DNA from: Thiemannella venezuelensis
GTDB taxonomy: Bacteria; Actinomycetota; Actinomycetes; Streptosporangiales; Streptosporangiaceae
Length of the DNA stretch: 39,243 bases
Direction: 5' to 3'
NCBI RefSeq assembly: GCF_014203605.1
Contig: NZ_JACHJJ010000041.1
Coordinates: forward strand, 1-39,243
Part shown: positions 30,736 to 38,050 of the stretch, one piece after another
How positions within the stretch are numbered: the stretch's first letter is position 1
Layout of the letters: every line of letters begins with the position of its first letter
Notes under the pieces: generated by a model
What the model was told of the DNA's origin: nothing
Database searches by the model: none
The model's input: only the letters and a program-made list of their open reading frames with translations
Position numbers and translations under genes: made by a program

Positions 30736-32364
30736 TCAGGCGGCGAGCGGGATGGACGAGCTCTGTTCCCAGGCGTGGTGGGCGAGCTCTTGACGTCCGG
30801 CTCGGGTGCGTTCGCGGGCTTGGGCCGCTGCCGTGTTGGCAAGGAGTTGGTCACCGGTCGTGTGCCAGCCGGTGCCCGCGTAGGTGAGGTAGCCGAGGAT
30901 CAGGGTGGTTTCCTCGGTTTTGCCGTCAAGGCCGCCTTGACGGTGAAAGCGCGTTGGTTCGGGGAGTCCCTCTGCCTGTGGGGGGTGGTTGCTGAGGGCG
31001 TGTGCGCGTTTGTAGGCGGCTCGTTCTTGGCGGATGGAGCCGAAGGTCACCGAGTAGCGGCGGGTCTTGGTCAGGAAGTGGCCGCCGAAGCCGAGCATAT
31101 GCGCCCACCTGCGCAATCCGCTCCATCCAGGAGCGTGGCCCAGGGCCCAGGCGGCGGCGATGAGGCGCTCAGGATGCGTGCCGTAGGGGTTGGCGTACAG
31201 ATCGATGGTCTCGGTGGTCAGTCGCCGGGAGGTGTGGCCGGTGGCTTCGGTGCCTTTGGTGGAGTACTTGGCCAGATAGGCGGCCACGGCCTGATCGTCG
31301 AGGGCGTCGCCGGAGGCCGACAGGGTGATGGCGCGGATCTCGTGTTGCTCGCCCCAGGCGATGGCCCAGCCGTCGGGGCAGGCGGGGTGGGAGTCGGTGG
31401 TGTAGGTGATGGTGCTGGCGGCCAGGGTGAGGGCGGCGATGATGTCGTCGACGGTGATGCCGTCCGGAGGCGGGGTGATGACGTCAGGATGGTCGGGGGC
31501 GAGGCCGTCCAGGCGCAGCAAGATGTGGAAGTGGAGCGCGCCGCGTGCTTGGTATTCGGCGGCTTTGCCGTGGGAGAGCCGCACGGGAGGCAGGCCGCGG
31601 TGGCGGGCGAGCTGGTTGAGGTGGCGTTCGGCGTGTTGCTTGGTACGGCGCCACAGCTCTCCGGCGTGGTTGTTCCAGGCGACGTGGTGGGCGTAGTCGT
31701 AGCAGTCGGGACACAGCGGCCGGCCGAGCTGTGCATCACCAGCAGCATGGCGCTGCCAGCAGGCCAGCGCGGTTCCGTGGGGACAGGTCGGGGCGTCGCG
31801 GCGGGCGTGGCAGGGGGCGGTGCGGCAGGTGCAGCGGCTCTTGTCGCGGCAGAGGCAGTGGCGCACGTCGCGGCTGTGGACGGGGCCGAAGGAGGGGGCG
31901 GTGAGGGTGGCGAAGACGGCCGGGTGGCTGCGGACGCTGTCGGGGATGGTTTTGCCGCCGACGAGTCCGGCGCGCACCAGGTGGTAGGCGTCGTGTTGGT
32001 AGGTGGTGGCACAAGCCGGGCAGACGGTGTGGCGGCGGTTGCCGCAGGCTTTGTAGATCACGCCGTCCGGCAGGGTCGAGGTGTGCCGACTGGCGAGAAG
32101 TTCGCCGGTGCGGGCATCGACGGTGGCCAGGGTGCCGTACAGGCGGATCGGGTGGATGCAGGCGGCGGCTGATTCGACGTGACGCAGCCAGGCGTCGTAG
32201 CCGGGGCGGGCAGCGCGTTGCAGGGCGGTGCGCAGGTGTGGGCGGAATTCGTGGGCGAAGGGACTGAAGGGGTGGGGTTCGGTGTTCGCCCCCACGCCCG
32301 GGGCCGGGCAAGCGGTCCCGGGGGTGAGAGCCAGCGCCGAAGCGATATCGAGCTGGATAGGCAT
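30736..32364 (-). CDS. repSA: RepSA-like replication initiator
   Basis: A 542-residue rolling-circle initiator related to RepSA of pSAM2. Motif TLTAPSFG (about 153-160), the metal-binding HUH motif ALHFHILLRLDG (His278, His280) and catalytic Tyr367 in AYLAKYSTKG are in family order. Clustered Cys pairs (VCPACA, CLCRDKSRCTC, LCPDC) suggest zinc binding. It nicks the double-strand origin so that the excised element replicates. It follows the DUF2637 gene by 3 bases, and xis follows it, so replication and excision are probably coexpressed. Confidence 0.92.
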   Translation of the reverse strand: MPIQLDIASALALTPGTACPAPGVGANTEPHPFSPFAHEFRPHLRTALQRAARPGYDAWLRHVESAAACIHPIRLYGTLATVDARTGELLASRHTSTLPDGVIYKACGNRRHTVCPACATTYQHDAYHLVRAGLVGGKTIPDSVRSHPAVFATLTAPSFGPVHSRDVRHCLCRDKSRCTCRTAPCHARRDAPTCPHGTALACWQRHAAGDAQLGRPLCPDCYDYAHHVAWNNHAGELWRRTKQHAERHLNQLARHRGLPPVRLSHGKAAEYQARGALHFHILLRLDGLAPDHPDVITPPPDGITVDDIIAALTLAASTITYTTDSHPACPDGWAIAWGEQHEIRAITLSASGDALDDQAVAAYLAKYSTKGTEATGHTSRRLTTETIDLYANPYGTHPERLIAAAWALGHAPGWSGLRRWAHMLGFGGHFLTKTRRYSVTFGSIRQERAAYKRAHALSNHPPQAEGLPEPTRFHRQGGLDGKTEETTLILGYLTYAGTGWHTTGDQLLANTAAAQARERTRAGRQELAHHAWEQSSSIPLAA

Positions 32365-32367
32365 GGA

Positions 32368-32964
32368 TCAGTGCTGTCCTTCCAGGGCAGGGACGGGCAG
32401 GTGCAACACCGGCAGGGTCGGGGGCCGCTCTTGGAGGGGGCGGTGGTCAGTGGGCTCGTGCTCCTGGTGCTCATAGCCAAGGGGCGCTACCGCAGGCTGA
32501 GGCGTGGGTTCGGGATCAGCTTCGAGTGCGGCGGCGGTTTCGGACGTCGCCGGTCGGTTGGTCGGGGTGCGAGAGAGCACCAGCTTGGTGAGGGCGAGGA
32601 AGGCCAGCGCCGGGATAGCGGCGATCAGCCAGCCGGTTAGGTGGGGTTTGGCGACGGCGATTTGCGCCGCGACAGACAGCACGGCCGAGGCGATGAGCAC
32701 GACCATCGGATAGGCGGTGGGCTGGCCGTTGCGCTTGCGGCGGCGGACCTCCAGGCCGGAGGCGGCGGGGGTGAGTTCGGAGATGATGGCGTTGGCCCAG
32801 CCGAACCATTCGCCGGTTCCTTCGGGGCTGTTGTTCATGGTCCAGTCGTGGACGTGGGTGAAGGAGGCGGCTCCGGCCATGAGACCGACCAACAGCAGGA
32901 TGAACAGCTGAATGCGTGATTCCAGCTGTTCGCCGCGAGAGACAGAGGCGGTGTTCACCGGCAT
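32368..32964 (-). CDS. DUF2637 membrane protein (Spd-like)
   Basis: A 198-residue membrane protein with three hydrophobic helices (about residues 19-40, 88-110, 116-137) and a charged, proline-rich C-terminal tail. The N-terminal ASFTHVHDWT segment fits DUF2637 proteins that lie next to rep genes in AICEs and are often called spread proteins. It probably helps intramycelial spread; this is inferred from context. ATG 32964 overlaps the preceding zinc-protein gene by 10 bases. Confidence 0.75.
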   Translation of the reverse strand: MPVNTASVSRGEQLESRIQLFILLLVGLMAGAASFTHVHDWTMNNSPEGTGEWFGWANAIISELTPAASGLEVRRRKRNGQPTAYPMVVLIASAVLSVAAQIAVAKPHLTGWLIAAIPALAFLALTKLVLSRTPTNRPATSETAAALEADPEPTPQPAVAPLGYEHQEHEPTDHRPLQERPPTLPVLHLPVPALEGQH

Positions 32965-33371
32965 GTGAACCTCCACTTGTCGTGGCAGTCGTTGCATTCG
33001 CCCAGGGAACGGGCGATGTAGTAGGGCTTTTCGGTGTGGCAGGTGGAGCAGATCCGCCGCGCGCGAAGGGCCTTGTCGATGGCGGCCAGCTGCGCTGGGG
33101 TGGCGGTGCGCTTGGGCTTGGCGAGGTCTTCTCTGTAGAGGTAGGCCACACGTCGACCTTTGCGCCAGATGATCTGGGCGGCGATGTCTTGGCCGCCGGG
33201 GCGCAGCTGCTTGGCGCGTAGCTGCCGCACGGTGAGCAGACCGGGGGGAGCCCATCGGTAGGGGTAGGTGGGCAGGCCGCCGTGGCGGCTGCCGGTGGGA
33301 TCGTAGAACTTCAGGTAGACGCCCTTGGTGCGGGTGACGTAGTCGAGCTGGGGGATACGCGGGCCGCTCAT
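32955..33371 (-). CDS. RRQRL-motif zinc-binding protein, copy 1
   Basis: A 138-residue AICE protein. The central motif TVRQLRAKQLRPGGQ and the IIWRKGRRVAYLY strand define the family. The C-terminus has a CSTCH...CNDCH zinc ribbon (about residues 113-132). The role is unknown, probably nucleic-acid or protein binding during transfer or replication. ATGA coupling links it to the gene upstream. A shorter paralogue lies at 33819-34169. Confidence 0.75.
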   Translation of the reverse strand: MSGPRIPQLDYVTRTKGVYLKFYDPTGSRHGGLPTYPYRWAPPGLLTVRQLRAKQLRPGGQDIAAQIIWRKGRRVAYLYREDLAKPKRTATPAQLAAIDKALRARRICSTCHTEKPYYIARSLGECNDCHDKWRFTCR

Positions 33372-33568
33372 CGACTCTCACCACCCCAGCGCTGCTGGAC
33401 GGCTTCAGCACAGACCTTGTGGCAGGGAGCGCCGGTGTCGTCGCACAGGAAGGTCTTCTTGCTGCAGATGTGGCAGAGCAGGCGACGGCCGCGCATCCAG
33501 TGGTTGACGGCCTTGGGGTTGCGTCGCTTGTTGCCTGACCAGTCCAGGCGTGCAGGAGAAGCGATCAT
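33368..33568 (-). CDS. Small zinc-finger protein
   Basis: A 66-residue basic protein with CHIC near its middle and CHKVC toward the C-terminus, a likely single zinc site. ATG 33568 gives an ATGA overlap with the gene upstream; GTG 33574 is also in frame. Its last residues, VQQRWGGESR, match the end of the neighbouring HTH protein, and the DNA there is a 26/29 direct repeat. It could be chimeric. Function unknown. Confidence 0.65.
   Translation of the reverse strand: MIASPARLDWSGNKRRNPKAVNHWMRGRRLLCHICSKKTFLCDDTGAPCHKVCAEAVQQRWGGESR
33377..33405. repeat. Direct repeat copy A (with 33574-33602)
   Basis: 29 bases matching 33574-33602 at 26 positions. Both copies encode the QQRWGGE tail of two adjacent small genes, pointing to a local duplication or recombination. 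Confidence 0.75.
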
Positions 33569-33822
33569 TTGCACTCACCGCCCCAGCGCTGTTGGGCGGC
33601 TTGGCGGGTGATGCCCAGGGGGCGGGCGATGTCGGCCCAGGAGTAGCCGTGCTGGGCACGGAGCTGGATGACGGCCTGGCCGATGGCGTGGTCGAATTCG
33701 GCGACGACGCCGGTGAGATCGGCGAGGGCTTCGATGTCGCCGTCGGCGATGCGCTTGGTGTAGGCGCGGATGACTCGCTTGAGGAACGCGGCATAGTCAG
33801 GGTTCTCCACGGGCCGATTCAT
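33565..33822 (-). CDS. Small helix-turn-helix protein
   Basis: An 85-residue protein with an acidic helical N-terminal half and a C-terminal HTH (YSWADIARPLGITRQAAQQRWGG) similar to sigma-region-4-like or Xre-type helices common in AICEs. ATG 33822 overlaps the stop of RRQRL copy 2 (ATGA). Probably a DNA-binding regulator or accessory factor of the element. Confidence 0.7.
   Translation of the reverse strand: MNRPVENPDYAAFLKRVIRAYTKRIADGDIEALADLTGVVAEFDHAIGQAVIQLRAQHGYSWADIARPLGITRQAAQQRWGGECK
33574..33602. repeat. Direct repeat copy B (with 33377-33405)
   Basis: Partner of the repeat at 33377; the spacing of 197 bases equals roughly one small gene. Confidence 0.75.
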
Positions 33823-34169
33823 GTCGCGTCCCGCTGAGTACGGCGAGCGCACTGGGCCTTGCCCAGGGCCGCGAGCTGCCGGCTGGTGGGTGTGCGCTTG
33901 GGCAGCGCGCGGGTGATGTCGTAGAGATAGGCGACGCGGCCGCCTTTACGCCACAGGATCTGAGCGACGGGGGCTTGGCCGCCGGGCCGCAGGCCGAGGG
34001 TGGCGAGCTGGCGTCGGGTCTTGAGGTTCTTGGGGGCCCACTTCCAGGGGTAGGTGGGCAGGCCGTATTGACAGCCGGTGGGGTCGTAGAAGACGACCTG
34101 GGTACCGGGGGTGGCGTTGAGTCGGTCGAGCTGCGGTATGCGGGCAGCCGACGCAGGGATAGAGTGCAT
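33819..34169 (-). CDS. RRQRL-motif protein, copy 2, no zinc ribbon
   Basis: A 116-residue paralogue of the 138-residue copy. Shared: ARIPQLD, FYDPTG, GLPTYP, RWAP/KWAP, RRQLATLGLRPGGQ and ILWRKGGRVAYLY. It ends where copy 1 begins its zinc ribbon, leaving only one cysteine (CARR). Either it is a natural short form or it lost the domain in a duplication. It heads a string of four coupled genes. Confidence 0.72.
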   Translation of the reverse strand: MHSIPASAARIPQLDRLNATPGTQVVFYDPTGCQYGLPTYPWKWAPKNLKTRRQLATLGLRPGGQAPVAQILWRKGGRVAYLYDITRALPKRTPTSRQLAALGKAQCARRTQRDAT

Positions 34170-34217
34170 GACAGTTCTGCTCCTTTGCTTGATGGCAGGG
34201 GAGTGGGTGTGAAGCGA

Positions 34218-34249
34218 GGGCCGGAGATCTTTGGCGAGAGGTCCGGCCC
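34218..34249 (-). terminator. Hairpin between small AICE genes
   Basis: GGGCCGGA/TCCGGCCC, a perfect 8-bp stem with 16 bases between, in the gap 34170-34260. Possible terminator or RNA-stability element. Confidence 0.45.
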
Positions 34250-34260
34250 CACGCTGTGAC

Positions 34261-34629
34261 TCAGTCGGTGTCGTCGAGCAGGGTGATGGGGTCGCCGCAG
34301 CAGGCGCAGTGCCATCCGTCGGCGGCCAGGTAGGTGGAGCGGCACTCTCCGTCGCACAGGACGAGTTCGGCGGTGCCGTCGTTGTCGGTGCCGAGCGCCA
34401 GCTGCGAGGAGCCGCAGGCCGGGCAGACCAGGGTCCAGGAGATCAGGCACATGGCCAGGACCTCGATGCAGGCCGGGCAGTAACAGCGCCCGTTTGCGCG
34501 GTGGCCGATGAACCATCCGGCGCGGGTCGCCTCGATCAGGGCGACGGTGTTGGAGCAGCGGTTGTCGCACTGGGCGATCCAGCTCCGCAGATCGGGGCTG
34601 CCGTTGGGGTGGTAGCTCTTGTGGATCAC
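34261..34629 (-). CDS. Multi-zinc-ribbon protein
   Basis: A 122-residue protein rich in Cys pairs: CYCPAC, CPACGSS, CDGEC and CACC. They suggest two or three zinc ribbons. GTG 34629 overlaps the upstream stop (GTGA) and has GGAGG 5 bases before it; ATG 34641 is less likely. No known enzyme motif. A nucleic-acid-binding or scaffold role is only a guess from its place in the element. Confidence 0.65.
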   Translation of the reverse strand: MIHKSYHPNGSPDLRSWIAQCDNRCSNTVALIEATRAGWFIGHRANGRCYCPACIEVLAMCLISWTLVCPACGSSQLALGTDNDGTAELVLCDGECRSTYLAADGWHCACCGDPITLLDDTD

Positions 34630-34823
34630 AGCGGCCTCCACTCGGGGTCGTTGTAGGCGCAGGCCGGGACGGTCATCGGGGTGCCGCTGTCACTGTCGTT
34701 CTTGAGCCAGAACATGGGCAGCGCCCAGGAATCGGGGCGGCTGAGTTCGTCGTACCAGCGGGTGTGCTGGATGATGTGCGGGCTTTCCAGCCAGGCGACG
34801 CCAGGAGAGAGCTCAGCGGACAT
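34626..34823 (-). CDS. Small hypothetical AICE protein
   Basis: A 65-residue protein rich in Trp, Pro and His (VAWLESPHIIQHTRWYDELSR) with no recognised domain. A GGAGGT Shine-Dalgarno precedes ATG 34823. It overlaps genes on both sides, so it is probably real. Confidence 0.55.
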   Translation of the reverse strand: MSAELSPGVAWLESPHIIQHTRWYDELSRPDSWALPMFWLKNDSDSGTPMTVPACAYNDPEWRPL

Positions 34824-35016
34824 CGGGGCACACCTCCCCGCAGTGGTCGCATTCCAGGGCGGTTTCGCGGCCCTGATCGGTGATGATGGAGGTCTCGACG
34901 AGCTCGTTGTTGCCGCACTCGGGGCAGCACAGGGCGAGCATCTCCAGGTCGTGCAGTGATTGCTCGGGCCAGGGCACCTCGCCCAGGGCCGGAGCCGTGT
35001 CGGGGTCGTGGCGCAT
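34813..35016 (-). CDS. Small zinc-ribbon protein
   Basis: A 67-residue acidic protein with a four-cysteine ribbon (CCPECGN ... CDHCGEVC). GGAGAA precedes ATG 35016. It follows the transfer ATPase gene by 13 bases. Function unknown. Confidence 0.62.
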   Translation of the reverse strand: MRHDPDTAPALGEVPWPEQSLHDLEMLALCCPECGNNELVETSIITDQGRETALECDHCGEVCPDVR

Positions 35017-35029
35017 GGTGGTTCTCCGT

Positions 35030-35890
35030 TCAGGCAGCCAGCGATACGGGATGGGACTCGCCGGTGCGGCGGATCCAGGTGACGTAGTCGACGAGCTGAT
35101 GGATCTGCTCGTCGGACAGGTAGGCGGCTTTGACCAGCTCAGGGATGCCGCCTTCGGCGATGAGGTAGAAGACGCCGGGGGTGGTGGGGTTGATGGTCTG
35201 GGCGTTGAATCCGGCCGAGGCCCAGCCGTGGCCGAGGATGATGTCGGAGCTGTTGGGCGTGGTGCAGCGGAAGGCTGCCCGGTAGCCGAACAGGTCGCGC
35301 AGTGAGGTGGGGATGATGTCCACGCTGGGGCGCTGGGTGGCGGCGATGACCGGCATGGCGCAGGCGCGTCCGCGTGCGACCAGGTCGCGTACCAGCGCGA
35401 TGAACTCTTTTTGCTGCTCAGGTGTGCCGGTGGTGGCGGTGTAGTAGGCGAGTTCGTCGATGAAGATGCCGATGACCTTGATGAGGTCGCTGGGCAGGAA
35501 CTTGCGGCGGCCATGGGCCACCAGCCAGGAATAGCGTCGGTCCATCACCTTTTGCAGGCGTCGCAGGACGCGAAGGCCCGCCTCGATGTCGGGGCCGATG
35601 AACACGCCGCCGGCTGCTTCGGCGGCTTCCATCCACATCCCCAGCTCGACCCATTTGGGGTCCAGCAGGACCGGGGTGAAGTCGTGGCACAAGAAGGCGT
35701 GCCCGACGAGGTTTTGGATCAGTACGGATTTGCCGCCGCCGGGTTCTCCGGCGTCCAGCAGGTTGTGATACACCAGGTCGAGGTAGGCCGGGTGACCGAA
35801 TTCGTCGATCCCGATGAAGACCGGGTCGAACATGGACATGGACGGCGCTACCGGGATCGTGGCCAAGGGTTCGGAAAGAGCCGCGCGCAT
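35030..35890 (-). CDS. traSA: FtsK/TraB-type DNA transfer ATPase, short form
   Basis: A 286-residue FtsK/SpoIIIE-type motor. Walker A is GEPGGGKS (48-55), Walker B IFIDE (142-146), and the sensor-like segment is AATQRPSVDIIPTSLR. It resembles TraSA of pSAM2 in length. It lacks the N-terminal membrane part and has no obvious C-terminal winged helix, unlike full TraB of Streptomyces plasmids. It is expected to pump double-stranded element DNA into a recipient mycelium. GAGGTGA precedes ATG 35890. The separate membrane protein gene upstream may supply the membrane anchor. Confidence 0.9.
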   Translation of the reverse strand: MRAALSEPLATIPVAPSMSMFDPVFIGIDEFGHPAYLDLVYHNLLDAGEPGGGKSVLIQNLVGHAFLCHDFTPVLLDPKWVELGMWMEAAEAAGGVFIGPDIEAGLRVLRRLQKVMDRRYSWLVAHGRRKFLPSDLIKVIGIFIDELAYYTATTGTPEQQKEFIALVRDLVARGRACAMPVIAATQRPSVDIIPTSLRDLFGYRAAFRCTTPNSSDIILGHGWASAGFNAQTINPTTPGVFYLIAEGGIPELVKAAYLSDEQIHQLVDYVTWIRRTGESHPVSLAA

Positions 35891-35933
35891 GGCAGCGTCA
35901 CCTCATTGCGTATCTGAAAGACGTAGGCGAGCG

Positions 35934-35969
35934 GCTACCGGAAGAGACAAGGGGCGTTCTCCCGGTAGC
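35934..35969 (-). terminator. Hairpin before the transfer ATPase gene
   Basis: GCTACCGG/CCGGTAGC, extended by AGA/TCT across one mismatch, in the 89-base gap between the membrane protein and traSA-like genes. It may set relative expression of the two. Confidence 0.45.
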
Positions 35970-35979
35970 GGACGACGCG

Positions 35980-36921
35980 TCAGATCCAGTCGAGGTCGGG
36001 GTTGTCCGGGGTCGTCTTGGCAGGGGTGCCGTTGACGGCCGGAGCTCGGCCGGTCTTCTTGGCCGGACGCTCGGTGGGGTCGGTGTCGTCGACATCCGGC
36101 ACGTCAGCCAGATCAAGCTGAGCCGGAAGGGTGGGAACCGGCCGGATGATGGCCGGAACATCGGTCGGCAACTCCTCGGTGAGCGGGGAGCCGACCAAGC
36201 CGCCCAGGACGTCACGGCGTTTGATGTCCAGGTAGATGACGGCGGCGTTGGAGGTGCGGGCCTTGGTCACGGTGACCGAGGCGGCCCAGCAGGCGACAGC
36301 GATCCTGCCGAGCTGGGATTCGAGCTGCTCCAAAGACAGGCCGGGACGCAGCCAGAGCCAGACGCGTTCGCCGACCGGGATGGGCTTGGCCACGCCGATG
36401 AACGGCAGGTGACCGTGCCGATCGGCGGACAGGAAGGAGGCGAAACAGACGCGCAGCCGGTGCCGGACGATCAGGCACCAGGCCAGGGCCAGCACGTAAC
36501 GGCGCAGGAAGGGGATGAGGCCGCAGGCGGCGATGATGCTGGCGTAGATGACGCCCGTGATGATCGGGTTGGTCCAGTCCTGGAGGTAGACCCAGCCGTC
36601 GACCAGCAGCAGAGCGAAGGTGATTTCGGGAAGCCACCACCAGATAGCCCGCAGGACCGGCCAGATGGCGATGACGGCGGCGACCAGACCGCCGACGATG
36701 GTGCCGGCCACCAGGCCGATGGGGACGGCGGCCAGCGGGTGCAGGTAGTAGGTGGAGATCACAGCGGCGAAGAGGCCGACCACGGCCAGCACGACATAGA
36801 AGGTGATCTTTGCGGTCCGCAGGTAGCTGTACTGCACGTTGTGCTGAATCACTGCGACCGAGGTGTGACGGCGGCCGAGACCGCCCTTGTGTTTGGGTGT
36901 GCCGAAGCTACCCTTGGACAT
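35980..36921 (-). CDS. AICE membrane protein upstream of the transfer ATPase
   Basis: A 313-residue protein. After a basic N-terminus come four hydrophobic segments (about residues 41-62, 64-90, 100-115, 121-143). A cytoplasmic alpha/beta domain follows (WLWLRPGLSLEQLESQLGRIAVACWAASVTVTKA), then an acidic, proline-rich tail. The soluble part looks like the transfer-protein domain that precedes the motor in TraB/FtsK-like proteins. ATG 36921 has GAGGAGG upstream. Together with the next gene it may make a two-polypeptide transfer pore and motor. Confidence 0.7.
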   Translation of the reverse strand: MSKGSFGTPKHKGGLGRRHTSVAVIQHNVQYSYLRTAKITFYVVLAVVGLFAAVISTYYLHPLAAVPIGLVAGTIVGGLVAAVIAIWPVLRAIWWWLPEITFALLLVDGWVYLQDWTNPIITGVIYASIIAACGLIPFLRRYVLALAWCLIVRHRLRVCFASFLSADRHGHLPFIGVAKPIPVGERVWLWLRPGLSLEQLESQLGRIAVACWAASVTVTKARTSNAAVIYLDIKRRDVLGGLVGSPLTEELPTDVPAIIRPVPTLPAQLDLADVPDVDDTDPTERPAKKTGRAPAVNGTPAKTTPDNPDLDWI

Positions 36922-37016
36922 GACTCTCCTCCTCATAGCGAGGGCGGGGGGTTGAGGCGGGGCCGTGCGTTGTAGCAGGCGATACGGTCCCGCTTGCGTA
37001 GATCGTGAGGAGTGCG

Positions 37017-37050
37017 GCGAGGCCGGATCTGGGCAGATTCACGGCCTCGC
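37017..37050 (-). terminator. Hairpin between small gene and membrane protein gene
   Basis: GCGAGGCCG/CGGCCTCGC, a perfect 9-bp stem, with an inner ATCT/AGAT stem. It lies in the 165-base gap 36922-37086, which has no gene. Confidence 0.55.
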
Positions 37051-37086
37051 ACGCGTGTGTGACTAACGACGGTTTATGGCCCGTGA

Positions 37087-37290
37087 TCAGGGATTTTTGA
37101 GAACGTCGTCGTAGTCGCCGTTGGCGAATCCGGTGGCGGTCTGGTCGCAGTCACGCGCCCAGTCAGTCCATGCCTTGACGGCCTTGGCATCTCCGGTCTT
37201 CTTGGCCTTGGCGGCCTGACGCCAGGCGTCGGCGGCGGCATCGGAGTTGCACGTGATTGCGTCTTCGCGGTTCTTGAAGAGCCAGCCCAT
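37087..37290 (-). CDS. Small hypothetical AICE protein
   Basis: A 67-residue soluble helical protein (AAADAWRQAAKAKKTGDAKAVKAWTDWARDC) rich in Ala, Lys, Asp and Trp. AAGGGA precedes ATG 37290. It is 23 bases after the membrane protein gene and probably cotranscribed. No family recognised. Confidence 0.6.
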   Translation of the reverse strand: MGWLFKNREDAITCNSDAAADAWRQAAKAKKTGDAKAVKAWTDWARDCDQTATGFANGDYDDVLKNP

Positions 37291-37313
37291 GGTTGTGATC
37301 CCTTCTGGTCGGA

Positions 37314-37763
37314 TTACGCGGTGATGATGAGTGCGGCGATGAACAGCCACAGGTGGTGCCAGGACTGGTCGAGGGCATAGGCGCCGGTGCCGAGATGAGG
37401 AGCGTCGTCGGTGCCGGGACGAGGCAGGCCCATGCGGAAGAAGTCGCCCTTGCCGATCAGCTCGGCAAAACGAGCCAGTGGGGTGCGGCGATCGGCCCAG
37501 TAGTGCGAGAGCGCATCGACTGTGAGCCCAGCGAGCAGGGACAGCGGAGCTGTCTTGAGATCGGTGGCCAGCACAAGCGCGGCGAGTGCGATGACCTTGG
37601 TGAGGGTCAGGGTGACCACGTGCCGAAGGCACGCCAGCCGTCCCGCGATCGTGGGCGCGCCTTTGGCGCACGCCTGATGGTGGGTCTGAACCCAGTGATC
37701 TCCTACGCTGTGTGCGACATAGAGCGTCGCGAGAATCGCAGCGAAGTCAGCGGTGTTCGTCAT
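37314..37763 (-). CDS. Membrane protein, DUF3307-like
   Basis: A 149-residue protein with about four hydrophobic segments and conserved-looking polar motifs inside them: AHSVGDHWVQTHHQA near the start, TVDALSHYWADRR in the middle and DQSWHHLWLF near the end. The GDxxxQ and D-S-H pattern resembles DUF3307 phage and plasmid membrane proteins. AGGAG precedes ATG 37763. Role in the element unknown. Confidence 0.6.
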   Translation of the reverse strand: MTNTADFAAILATLYVAHSVGDHWVQTHHQACAKGAPTIAGRLACLRHVVTLTLTKVIALAALVLATDLKTAPLSLLAGLTVDALSHYWADRRTPLARFAELIGKGDFFRMGLPRPGTDDAPHLGTGAYALDQSWHHLWLFIAALIITA

Positions 37764-38050
37764 GATGACGACTCCTAAGGCTGTGGACGTGAGCCCGATG
37801 ACGGCTCAGCGGGAACCTGGAAAAGCCAGGCGAGATCCCTTGATGGGGCCGCCGAGATCGGTCCTTGCGTGAGTGGCAGAACCGATCCCAGGCGGATCAG
37901 GCGAACCAGGCCGGAGAGGTAGCAGAAGCCCTCCGGACAACCAGGCCCTATACGGACCGTTGATCACCTGTTGTGTTCTTGATGCGAGCGAACTTCGGTT
38001 CGACCTTCAGCCCGGAACGCTGTTCCTTGGCGCAGGTCAGGGAATGCGAT
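37764..38050. other. Non-coding AICE region, possible clt/origin
   Basis: 287 bases without a convincing gene between two minus-strand genes. It holds an inverted repeat (GATCGGT 37856-37862 / ACCGATC 37881-37887), five CAGGC(G/C) motifs and a CGAACTTCGGTTCG hairpin. Such density of repeats suits a transfer or replication locus. Confidence 0.45.
37889..37915. repeat. Three 9-bp iterated repeats
   Basis: CAGGCGGAT, CAGGCGAAC and CAGGCCGGA lie head to tail, right after an inverted repeat. Single further CAGGC copies are at 37827 and 37942. The pattern is like iterons or TraB-recognition repeats of clt loci. Confidence 0.6.
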
